Shown: piece after piece, positions 9,903 through 17,421 of the stretch
Layout of the letters: each line of letters opens with the position of its first letter
Numbering within the stretch: the first letter of the stretch is position 1
Assembly: GCF_016056275.1 (NCBI RefSeq)
Contig: NZ_JAECZA010000004.1
Location: 1-64,000 of the forward strand
Origin: Dendronalium phyllosphericum CENA369
Lineage (GTDB): Bacteria > Cyanobacteriota > Cyanobacteriia > Cyanobacteriales > Nostocaceae
DNA length: 64,000 bases
Reading direction: 5' to 3'
The notes under the pieces: model-generated
What the model saw: the letters and a program-made list of their open reading frames with translations, nothing else
What the model was told of the DNA's origin: nothing
Database searches by the model: none
Program-made: the position numbers and the translations under genes

Positions 9903-10062
9903 AGTTGGTTGTTAGTTGTCAGTTGTCAGCTTAGGCGTGTTAGCACAGCGATCGCACAATTAATTATTTTGTCTAGCGTTGGGATCGTGGACTTAAAAAA
10001 GAAGTCGGGAAAAGGGTAAGGGGAAAAGGAATAAGAAAAACCTTTTACCTTTCCCCTTTTCC
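9903..10062. repeat. Spacer with TTGTCAGTTG repeat and a purine-rich inverted repeat
   Basis: GGTTGTTAGTTGTCAGTTGTCAG near 9907 is the degenerate heptamer repeat found in many spacers here. At 10008-10062 a GGAAAAGGG-rich arm pairs with a CCCCTTTTCC arm with about three mismatches in 22 bp, forming a long hairpin between the kinase start and murJ. The rest of 9720-10265 shows no gene. Confidence 0.5.
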
Positions 10063-10265
10063 ATACCTACCCCTCTGACTTTTTGGCTAAAATGCATACA
10101 ATCCTCGCCATCTCAGCAATTGAATTTTGAGCGTTCGCACTTAAAATTATTGCCATGAGACTAAAAGCTCATGACTAATTTGGCAAATTTAAGCTGACAG
10201 TCCTTAAGATTTCAGGTTAAATATTCAAGAGATATGCACTCTAGCAGAGTTGTCAGGTATTTTTC

Positions 10266-11870
10266 GTGACTAATCAAGAGCAAACGCCCTCTCGTTCTTT
10301 CGCTGGGATTGCTGGCATTGTTGCCGCAGCCACATTAATTAGTAAAGTTGTTGGTTTAGTGCGACAGTTAGCGATCGCTGCCGCTTTTGGTGTTGGTGCG
10401 GCTGCCACTGCCTATAGTTACGCCTATATTATTCCTGGCTTTCTATTAATATTACTAGGCGGTGTGAACGGGCCATTACACAGTGCGGTCGTTAGTGTTT
10501 TAGCTAGGCGCAGACAAGAAGAAGCGGCTCCCTTAGTAGAAACAGTAACAACACTGGTGGGAGGATTGCTCTTACTGGTGACATTTGCTCAACTTTTCCT
10601 AGCAGATGAGCTTGTTGATTTAGTAGGTCATGGCTTGGATACCATAACCAGAGGTATCGCCATCCAGCAAATCCAAATTATGGCCCCGATGGCTGTATTG
10701 TCGGGATTAATTGGCATTGGCTTCGGTACTCTGAATGCAGCCAATCAGTATTGGTTGCTCTCCATTAGTCCTTTGTTATCCAGTATCACCGTAATTGTTG
10801 GTATTGGTGTCATGGTTTTGCAATATGGCAAGGACATTATCAAGCCAGAATATGCTTTTATCGGTGGTATGGTACTAGCTTGGGGAACCTTAATCGGGGC
10901 AATTCTCCAGTGGCTGGTGCAGTTAGTTGTGCAGTGGCGGTTAGGACTAGGCACTTTGCGGCTGCGGTTTGATTTTAAATCTCCCAGCGTCCAAGAAGTG
11001 ATTAGAATTATGACTCCAGCGACCGTTTCCTCCGGGATGATGCCAATTAACGTTGCTACTGACCTTTACTTTGCTAGCCCGATTCCTGGTGCTGCGGCTG
11101 GTTTTAATTACGCCAATTTATTAGTACAAACTCCCCTAGGGATTATTTCTAATATTATTTTGCTGCCCTTATTACCAATATTTGCCAAACTTGCCGAACC
11201 GGAAAATTGGCCGGATCTCAAATTACGCATTCGCCAGGGATTACTGCTTACTGCCTTTACCATGCTTCCTTTAGGAGCGCTACTGGTATCCTTATCTGTA
11301 CCGATTGTGCAGGTTGTGTACGAACGCGGTGCTTTCAAGCAAGATGCTACGCAGTTGGTATCTTCGCTACTAGTAGCTTACGGCATTGGTATGTTTGTAT
11401 ATTTAGGGCGTGATGTCTTGGTACGGGTGTTTTACGCCTTGGGCGATGGACAAACACCTTTTCGTATCAGTACTATTAACATCTTGCTCAATGCTGGATT
11501 AGATTGGATTTTAGTTAAACCTTTTGGCGCTCCTGGTTTGGTTTTAGCAACAGTGAGTGTAAATTGCAGTTCAATGTTGATGCTATTGTGGTTGCTCGAT
11601 CGCAAGTTGAATGGTTTACCTTGGCGAGAATGGACTGTGCCAATTCTGGGTTTAACTGCGGGTAGTGTCGTAACTGGAATTACAAGTTATCTAACTTTGG
11701 TTGTTTTGCAACAGGTGTTAGGTAAAGAAGGTTTACTAATTCTAATATTAGAGTTGTGCATCTCAAGCTTAGTCGGGCTTGTGGTGTTTGGGGCGATCGC
11801 CTCATGGATGAAAATCCCAGAAGTGAATTCTTTTGTAATTCGTATGCGCCAGCGTTTCTTAAAAAAATAG
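10266..11870 (+). CDS. murJ: Lipid II flippase MurJ
   Basis: MurJ moves lipid II across the cytoplasmic membrane for peptidoglycan synthesis and belongs to the MOP superfamily. The 534-aa product has the usual length, about 14 hydrophobic segments, and family motifs SKVVGLVRQLAIAAAFG near the N-terminus, NGPLHSAVVSVL, and VYERGAFKQDAT followed by GMFVYLGRDVLVRVFYALGD. The start is GTG at 10266; no ATG gives a better start, because the conserved SFAGIAGIVAAATLISK segment begins soon after. It is a single-gene unit ending at a long palindrome. Confidence 0.93.
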   Translation: MTNQEQTPSRSFAGIAGIVAAATLISKVVGLVRQLAIAAAFGVGAAATAYSYAYIIPGFLLILLGGVNGPLHSAVVSVLARRRQEEAAPLVETVTTLVGGLLLLVTFAQLFLADELVDLVGHGLDTITRGIAIQQIQIMAPMAVLSGLIGIGFGTLNAANQYWLLSISPLLSSITVIVGIGVMVLQYGKDIIKPEYAFIGGMVLAWGTLIGAILQWLVQLVVQWRLGLGTLRLRFDFKSPSVQEVIRIMTPATVSSGMMPINVATDLYFASPIPGAAAGFNYANLLVQTPLGIISNIILLPLLPIFAKLAEPENWPDLKLRIRQGLLLTAFTMLPLGALLVSLSVPIVQVVYERGAFKQDATQLVSSLLVAYGIGMFVYLGRDVLVRVFYALGDGQTPFRISTINILLNAGLDWILVKPFGAPGLVLATVSVNCSSMLMLLWLLDRKLNGLPWREWTVPILGLTAGSVVTGITSYLTLVVLQQVLGKEGLLILILELCISSLVGLVVFGAIASWMKIPEVNSFVIRMRQRFLKK

Positions 11871-11893
11871 CTGCCATTTAAATTGCCTAGTGA

Positions 11894-11937
11894 GTTCACC
11901 CAATAAGGTGAAAAATTTTTAACCTTACAGGGTGAAC
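11894..11937 (+). terminator. 44-bp imperfect palindrome after murJ
   Basis: GTTCACCC at 11894-11901 pairs with GGGTGAAC at 11930-11937. Inside, TAAGGT pairs with ACCTTA and AAAAA abuts TTTTT, so almost the whole 44 bp can fold into one hairpin or cruciform. It begins 23 nt after the murJ stop and may end that transcript, though there is no T-run after the stem. It could also act in the leader of the gene at 12024. Confidence 0.55.
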
Positions 11938-12023
11938 CAAGTGCAGGAGGGTGAAAGCCCTTTAAAAAGGTGACTCTAGTACTAGAGAACATTAATTGAA
12001 CTTAATCTAGTAAAGAGAAACCT

Positions 12024-12542
12024 ATGAAACTTAAAACTTTAGCCGCTTCTTTCCTTACTGTTGCTTCTATTCTCTTCTCCGCAGGAATTGCTTCTGCTCA
12101 AACAGCCACAACAACTGGTACGAACAGTAACTATATCGGTGCTGGTATTTCCGCTGGTGCAACTAGTGGCGGACAAGGTAACGATGCTCAATTTGGTGGC
12201 AACGTCCAAGGACGCTACGCTATTCCCAATGCGCCTGTCTCACTTCGAGGTAGCGTTTTGTTTGGCGGCGATGCCACAGCAATTATGCCTATAGTGACTT
12301 ACGATGTGCCCATTGCCAAAAACACTAACGTTTACTTTGGTGGTGGTTACTCTTTTGTCACAGACAAAGGTAAAAATACTCCGTTAGGTAATGAAAATGC
12401 ACCTGTAGTTACCCTCGGTGCAGAATCAGTAGTTGCCAAAAATATCATCGCCTATGGTGATGCTAAATGGGGTATTGACGCTTACAAGAACAGCGATGCA
12501 GATGCTGTCAGTTTCCAAGCAGGATTAGGCTATCGCTTTTAG
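12024..12542 (+). CDS. Small secreted beta-barrel (outer-membrane-type) protein
   Basis: The 172-aa product has a clear Sec signal peptide (MKLKTLAASFLTVASILFSA, cleavage after IASAQ). The mature part alternates polar and hydrophobic residues in Gly-rich strands such as NYIGAGISAGATSGG, VYFGGGYSFVTDKG and VSFQAGLGYRF, and ends in a C-terminal Phe, the typical outer-membrane barrel signature. At about 145 mature residues it would form a small, perhaps eight-stranded barrel. Short outer-membrane-beta-barrel families of this kind are common in cyanobacteria, but the precise function is unknown. It is a single-gene unit with a strong terminator. Confidence 0.82.
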   Translation: MKLKTLAASFLTVASILFSAGIASAQTATTTGTNSNYIGAGISAGATSGGQGNDAQFGGNVQGRYAIPNAPVSLRGSVLFGGDATAIMPIVTYDVPIAKNTNVYFGGGYSFVTDKGKNTPLGNENAPVVTLGAESVVAKNIIAYGDAKWGIDAYKNSDADAVSFQAGLGYRF

Positions 12543-12570
12543 AGCATCAATTTAGTAAAGGTAATTAAGC

Positions 12571-12596
12571 AAAGGAGCCAGCGCGCTGGCTCCTTT
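12571..12596 (+). terminator. Intrinsic terminator, perfect 26-bp palindrome
   Basis: AAAGGAGCCAGCG is followed directly by its exact complement CGCTGGCTCCTTT and then T. It lies 29 nt after the barrel-protein stop and can work on both strands, which suits the convergent lipoprotein gene at 12688. Confidence 0.9.
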
Positions 12597-12687
12597 TACT
12601 TGTGAGTTGAGAAAATTTACGTCTAATTATTCATTAAACTGCATAGCTTTTGATTACCTAATCGCAGTAAAAGTTGTGCTGCATAAT

Positions 12688-13671
12688 CTAGGGAGCTTTT
12701 GCTTCAAATCTTAAATAAGTTCCACCCAAACCTTCTACAATTGTGCGGGTATTAGCAATCATCATTTTCTGATAAGTGTCTGCATCGCTTCTTGATTCCC
12801 CAAGTCCATCAGCATACAGTTCTCTTTCTGAAACCTTCACTTCTGCATCTTGGGCTAAGGATTGAATCAACTCAGGATTTGTCGTCGTCTCTGCAAAAAT
12901 TGTTGGTACTTTAGCCTGTTGAATGTCTTTAACTGAATTTTTTAGCTGTGTAGCTGTTGGTTTATCTTCAGTGCTAGTACCTTCTATTGTTCCTAAAGAA
13001 AGACCGTAGGCTTTGGCGTAATAACTCAACGCATTATTGGTTGTCATTAATTTGCGTTGCTTGGGAGGAATACTAGCAATTCTTGATTTTATCCAACTAT
13101 CAATTTGGAGCAGTTGATTTTTTATTTCACTTGCATTGTCACTATAAGTTACTGCATTGTTGGGTTCTAATTTCTTCAGGTTGTTGCTAATTACCTCTAC
13201 CATACTGATAGTATTCTTGACATTGTGCCAGATATGAGGGTCAGCGACTCTGCGACTACCTTGACGGAATTGCTGCGGTCTAGGAAGCGCAAGTTGAGCA
13301 ACGGCTATTTTCGGTGCAGAGTTTTTAGTTGCTTTAATGATTTTGATTAATCTTGGTTCTAAATTATAGCCATTGTAGAGAATCAGATTAGCTTGCTCGA
13401 TAGCTTTGCGGTCTTCTGAGTTGGGTTGATAAACATAAGGGTCTCGATCTGGAGAAATTAAACAAGTAAGATTTACTGTATTCTCAGCAACTTGTTTAAT
13501 TAGATCGCACAGCACACTTGTAGTAGCCACAACTTGCGGGAGATTCTCGTTTATGCTGGCAGTTTGACTAAAAGAAGTACTTATAACTTGACTTCCACAC
13601 CCAGCAAATCCAATCGTTAAAGCAATAAGGCTAGCTCGTAAGGAATTATTTGATGGTAGTTTTTTTGACAT
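12688..13671 (-). CDS. Zinc/manganese-type ABC substrate-binding lipoprotein (cluster 9 family)
   Basis: The product (327 aa from the ATG at 13671, six bases after AGGAG) has a lipoprotein signal peptide ending LTIGFAGCGS and the fold of ZnuA/MntC metal-binding proteins. The site residues can be followed: DPHIWH gives His146, TIEGTSTEDKPTATQL the glutamate, and YADGLG the aspartate. The first ligand, normally His in a D-P-H-x-Y-[EQ]-P motif, is Tyr79 here (DPYVYQP). There is no His-rich loop as in typical ZnuA. No permease or ATPase gene is adjacent, so it is an orphan that would need a distant transporter or act as a metal buffer. A Zur-like box lies 25 bp upstream, which favours zinc. Confidence 0.88.
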   Translation of the reverse strand: MSKKLPSNNSLRASLIALTIGFAGCGSQVISTSFSQTASINENLPQVVATTSVLCDLIKQVAENTVNLTCLISPDRDPYVYQPNSEDRKAIEQANLILYNGYNLEPRLIKIIKATKNSAPKIAVAQLALPRPQQFRQGSRRVADPHIWHNVKNTISMVEVISNNLKKLEPNNAVTYSDNASEIKNQLLQIDSWIKSRIASIPPKQRKLMTTNNALSYYAKAYGLSLGTIEGTSTEDKPTATQLKNSVKDIQQAKVPTIFAETTTNPELIQSLAQDAEVKVSERELYADGLGESRSDADTYQKMMIANTRTIVEGLGGTYLRFEAKAP

Positions 13672-13695
13672 CATCAACTCCTGCTAGTTGTAAAA

Positions 13696-13710
13696 ATGAT
13701 ATTCATTATT
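13696..13710 (-). promoter_or_regulatory. Zur/Fur-like box before the metal-binding lipoprotein
   Basis: ATGATATTCATTATT is close to the cyanobacterial Zur consensus (TGATAATnATTATCA), with the core ATGAT-A-TTCATTA retained. It lies 25 bp upstream of the ATG, where a repressor would block initiation. Confidence 0.6.
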
Positions 13711-13828
13711 TAGTAAGAGATGAGTGAAATGCTATTTCAAAACATGCTTGGTAAATGCTGAAATATTAGCGCGTCTCAAGGTTGTGGGTAAAAGCACAAT
13801 GATAAAAGGCGATGCTAGATTTAGTAGT

Positions 13829-13962
13829 GCTGAGTGAAACACCATAATTAAAGTTAGGAGATTGAATAAGGAACTCGCTTGTTTTTCTTTTAGACTCCAG
13901 TCGGAGGCTTCAGACCGAAAAACCCTTACAATTCCTTCTTAAGATGCTTCGTTTTACTCAGC
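13829..13962. repeat. Possible 134-bp MITE with terminal inverted repeats
   Basis: GCTGAGTGAAAC at 13829-13840 and GTTTTACTCAGC at 13951-13962 are inverted repeats with one mismatch. The inside has another inverted motif (GACTCCAGTCGGAGG) and no ORF. The size and ends fit a miniature transposable element or a structured repeat; flanking duplications are not obvious. Confidence 0.4.
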
Positions 13963-14338
13963 GCTGTTTTGATGAATGCTTCCAGTAAAAAGTGTAGTGC
14001 AGGTTTTTACCGCCTTCTGAAGCAATAATTACGCTAAAGGTCGCAAATCAACCAAGATGATGGGGTTAAGGTGTGGAATGTAGTGATGGGGCGTATTGCT
14101 CATACGGGATGATTTTGCCGATCGAGTCATGAATCTAAAGCAATTGTAGCGGTGGTTTAGCAAAGTGCGATCATTTTAGTTGTTGCAAGGGCAAATGACT
14201 CGATTTTTGGGAAGACTGAGGATTAGGGTTTAGCGACTAGCACTCTTTTCGTTACAGGTAGTTGCTGAATTTATATAAATAAATTTCTATGTTTGGGAAC
14301 AATAAACTATTCAATCTTAGGCAAGTAGGGTAAAAGCA
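13963..14338 (+). other. Spacer with a possible WD40-gene remnant
   Basis: At about 14059 the plus strand reads DGVKVWNVVMGRIAHTG and then a stop, which resembles the end of one WD40 repeat (DGtvklWn...G..l.t..H). Nothing longer can be joined to it. The remainder up to the operon at 14339 is AT-rich and probably contains the operon promoter. Confidence 0.25.
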
Positions 14339-14689
14339 TTGACTGATGAAACTACGCAACTGTTGTACCCCTCTATTGAGAAGTTAGTTGAAGAGATTGT
14401 AGCAGTTAACCACGCTTGGAAAGTGGCTTGTGAATTATTTGGACAAGATTCACCCCTATCTATTTCTTCGCGAGATTTAAAAACCTATTTGCAAGTTCGT
14501 TTGTTGCGAAGCTATGCACCAGAACAGGTTTATTTAATTGAAGATAAAGAATCAGAAGGTGAGCCGCTTTACAGCTTACGTCTGCGGGAATCTATAGGAA
14601 ACCGCCTGTATGCAGAACATCTGCCAATGCGGATAGCTCAAAAAATTCTTGCGGATAAAGAATTAGAGCAGTTTGAAAGACATAACTAA
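14339..14689 (+). CDS. Unknown 116-aa protein heading the Zorya-like operon
   Basis: The product begins MTDETTQLLYPSIEKLVEEI from a TTG; there is no ATG before residue about 97. It is soluble, acidic and predicted largely helical, with no signal peptide or membrane segment. No domain was recognised. It ends 21 nt before the ZorA-like gene on the same strand, so co-transcription is likely and a role in that system is inferred from position only. Known Zorya types as I recall them start with zorA and do not include such a gene. Confidence 0.72.
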   Translation: MTDETTQLLYPSIEKLVEEIVAVNHAWKVACELFGQDSPLSISSRDLKTYLQVRLLRSYAPEQVYLIEDKESEGEPLYSLRLRESIGNRLYAEHLPMRIAQKILADKELEQFERHN

Positions 14690-14710
14690 CATCAACAAGA
14701 TGGGTGCAGT

Positions 14711-16765
14711 ATGGAAATAGCAAAAGTTTGGGACATTATTTGGCACAACGAACCTTTTCATTGGACAATTGCTTTTGTGTTAGTATTCGCAATTACTGTT
14801 GAGCTTTATACATTATGGTTGTATTGGCTATTGGAATGTGGCACAACTGAAGCCACAATTAAATTCTTGAATAATTTGAAAAAGGATAAAAATGTAAAGC
14901 TTTCAAACAAAGTCCGTAAATGGTTAGGAGAACATTTAGGAACTGATGATATAAACAGAATAAGAATTAGTCAACAAGCGCAAAAGGATGGTAGCTTTGT
15001 ACTTATAAAGTATCCATCTGTCTTAACCCACCCAATACCTCGAAGTTCCCTACGTTTCGTAACAACCTTGTGTACTGCTATTGGTCTTCTAGGAACCTTT
15101 TATGGTATACAACAGGGACTTCAAGGAATCAATTTATCTACAGAAAATACCCAAGAATTGATGACTGCCAGTAAACAGCTACTGGTGGGAATGAAAACGG
15201 CTTTTTCCACTTCCATGATTGGGCTTGGCTCTGGTAGTTTGTTTACTCTATTTTTGTTTGGATGTGATTCGCTACGGCAGAAACGGCGTGATAGTTTACG
15301 TCGAAAATTGAAGGCGATCGCAACTTTAAAAACCGCAGATAATAGCAATCAGGAAATAGCTGAATCACTAGGTCTTGTAGCAAAAAACTTGACAGGATTA
15401 AAGCAATTAAATGCGGAAGGCATTGGTCAAGCTGTAGGTAGGAGTATCGCAGAACAATTCGCAGGTTTAAATCAGTTGTCAGGTCAAGCTATTGGTAAAG
15501 CTATAGGGCAGCAAATTTTCCCAGCCTTGGAAGCAATATTCAAAGAACAAAAAAAACTTCGGGAACTCCAAGAAAACCAGGGACAGAAAGTTTTAGAAGA
15601 ACTCATCAAGGATCTACGAATTCAGGTACTCGAACCCATTGCAGATCGATTAGATAAAAGTGCAGAGTTAACTCAGCAAGCTTCCACAGCAGTGCTGACG
15701 CTGCATAAGGAACTAGGTGGTATTTCTGAAAGTTTAGCAAGTTCTATCTTGACAATTCAGAATTTTCAAAAAGAAACTTTGGTAGAACTTCAGGGATTTG
15801 CTAATAATTTGGGAGACACCCTAAATCAATTCCAAACAGATACAAAAGATGTTTTACAACAAACAGCTCATGAAATTAATCGAGCTGTAGATCAGAGTAT
15901 TCAAGGAATGACAACACAGCGAAGTGCTTTTGAAGCAAGTGCAGTGCAAGCTGCTGCTACCTTCCGAGGAATTCGAGAGGAACTACAAACAGCGCTACAA
16001 GAACGCGCAGCAGTAGAACAGGAGATACTTCAAGCTACTCGGACTGGAATTATCCAAATTCTCACCCAAGCAAATAGAACATTTCATGAGCAAACTAATA
16101 CTCTAACAACAGTGGGCGCTCAAGCTTCTGGATTGATGAATGATGCTAAGAATAATCTTCTGGATACTTTAGTAAATATCGATGCAACACTTACAGCAAC
16201 TCGCCATACAGTAGAAGATGATTTGACAAGATTTAGGAAAGAATATCAAACCAATTTACAGACATTCTTTCAACAACAAAATGACTTACTTGAAAGAACG
16301 CTAGGTAAACAACGAGATGGATTATCTGAAGTTGTGAACAATCTCGATCGAGTCTTCCGGGAGGAATCTAAAAGGCGTAGTCAATTGACTCAAGAAGTAG
16401 ACGAAAGTATGAATAAAATTCGGGTGTCTGTTGAACAAATTAACAGATTAGTTAGTGCGGCTGGATTAAATGATGCACAACGACTAATGCAGCTAGAAAA
16501 TCTTGCTCGTGGCATTGGACAGGAAGTGCAAAGAGTGGACAATTCATACAGGGATTTAAATCAAAAATTTGATAATAGCCTTCAGTCTTGGCAGGGTCAT
16601 CTTGAAGGTGCTATGCAAAGAACTGTTGACTTACAGGTAAGCTTTTTTCAACAAGCAGATACTTCTATGGCTAGAGTTTGCGGAGATGTACTCAAAACGG
16701 CAGAAGTGCTACGTGCTGTACTTGATAACCACCAATTTAGTACTGGTGAAAGTAATCATGGATGA
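14711..16765 (+). CDS. zorA: ZorA-like MotA/TolQ/ExbB proton-channel protein with long coiled tail
   Basis: The 684-aa product has three membrane segments at about residues 17-41 (WTIAFVLVFAITVELYTLWL), 112-134 (RFVTTLCTAIGLLGTFYGI) and 156-184 (LLVGMKTAFSTSMIGLGSGS). The second and third match the MotA/TolQ/ExbB core. The remaining 500 residues are a Gln/Glu/Leu-rich coiled coil with no enzymatic motif. That plan (ion-channel core plus a long cytoplasmic tail) is the one described for ZorA, the stator-like subunit of Zorya, where five ZorA surround two ZorB. Its stop overlaps the ZorB-like start by 8 nt, and an OmpA/MotB-type partner plus an EH_signature protein follow. A long-tailed MotA used for something other than defence is possible. 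Confidence 0.82.
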   Translation: MEIAKVWDIIWHNEPFHWTIAFVLVFAITVELYTLWLYWLLECGTTEATIKFLNNLKKDKNVKLSNKVRKWLGEHLGTDDINRIRISQQAQKDGSFVLIKYPSVLTHPIPRSSLRFVTTLCTAIGLLGTFYGIQQGLQGINLSTENTQELMTASKQLLVGMKTAFSTSMIGLGSGSLFTLFLFGCDSLRQKRRDSLRRKLKAIATLKTADNSNQEIAESLGLVAKNLTGLKQLNAEGIGQAVGRSIAEQFAGLNQLSGQAIGKAIGQQIFPALEAIFKEQKKLRELQENQGQKVLEELIKDLRIQVLEPIADRLDKSAELTQQASTAVLTLHKELGGISESLASSILTIQNFQKETLVELQGFANNLGDTLNQFQTDTKDVLQQTAHEINRAVDQSIQGMTTQRSAFEASAVQAAATFRGIREELQTALQERAAVEQEILQATRTGIIQILTQANRTFHEQTNTLTTVGAQASGLMNDAKNNLLDTLVNIDATLTATRHTVEDDLTRFRKEYQTNLQTFFQQQNDLLERTLGKQRDGLSEVVNNLDRVFREESKRRSQLTQEVDESMNKIRVSVEQINRLVSAAGLNDAQRLMQLENLARGIGQEVQRVDNSYRDLNQKFDNSLQSWQGHLEGAMQRTVDLQVSFFQQADTSMARVCGDVLKTAEVLRAVLDNHQFSTGESNHG

Positions 16766-17408
16766 TCTTATTAAAGGTGAAATTGATGCAGAGATTATAG
16801 AAGATGATGAATCTAGTATCTATCTGTCTATTGCCGATATGATGTCTAGTTTATTAATGTTTTTTGCTTTGCTATTTATCACTGTACTACTCCAGCTTGC
16901 ACAAAAAGATGTACCAAAACGTGTAGTAATTGGTAATGTTGTGGGACAAATGAAAAGCAACAATATCAATGTCAAAGTCAACCCAGAAACTGGGGATGTC
17001 AGTATCCAAGAATCAATTCTTTTTGCCAAGGGAAGTACAGAACTGAAACCAGAAGGTAAAGCTTTCCTACACAGCTTTATTCCTGTTTACAGTGGTGTTA
17101 TTTTCTCCAAACCAGAATTTGAGAAGGAAATTAGCCGCGTAGTTATAGAAGGCCACACTAGCTCAGATGGAGATGACAAAACCAATCTACAACTGAGCTT
17201 ATTGCGCTCGGCATCAGTATACAAATACATTTTCTATGATATGAATTTTCCTACCAAAGCACCTTTAAGCCAGAAAATACTAGCTGCTGGTCGAGGAGAA
17301 ATTGAATCTGATAAAAAACGTGATAATCCAGGCGATCGCAAAGTAGTTTTTCGCTTTCAGTTTCGCAGTGATGAGTTAAAAAAAGATATCACCAAAACCT
17401 CTTTTTAA
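16758..17408 (+). CDS. zorB: ZorB-like MotB/OmpA-family protein
   Basis: I take the ATG at 16758, giving 216 aa; an ORF from 16686 would add 24 residues encoded inside zorA. One membrane helix begins at once in SIADMMSSLLMFFALLFITV. Asp27 in it sits where ZorB and MotB hold the ion-carrying aspartate; E. coli ZorB uses Asp26. The C-terminal half is an OmpA peptidoglycan-binding domain with FAKGSTELKPEGKAFL, VIEGHTSSDG, NLQLSLLRSASVYKY and DRKVVFRF. The 8-nt overlap with the upstream stop suggests coupled translation and fixed stoichiometry with the ZorA-like protein. General flagellar MotB is unlikely, as no flagellar gene is near and the order fits Zorya. Confidence 0.84.
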   Translation: MDDLIKGEIDAEIIEDDESSIYLSIADMMSSLLMFFALLFITVLLQLAQKDVPKRVVIGNVVGQMKSNNINVKVNPETGDVSIQESILFAKGSTELKPEGKAFLHSFIPVYSGVIFSKPEFEKEISRVVIEGHTSSDGDDKTNLQLSLLRSASVYKYIFYDMNFPTKAPLSQKILAAGRGEIESDKKRDNPGDRKVVFRFQFRSDELKKDITKTSF

Positions 17409-17421
17409 AGGAGCAAAAATT

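Noticed and set aside
14711-17408. TonB-system ExbB/ExbD or flagellar MotA/MotB pair
   Set aside because: The long coiled tail of the first protein, the OmpA domain of the second and the EH_signature-like third gene fit Zorya better; no tonB or flagellar genes are near.
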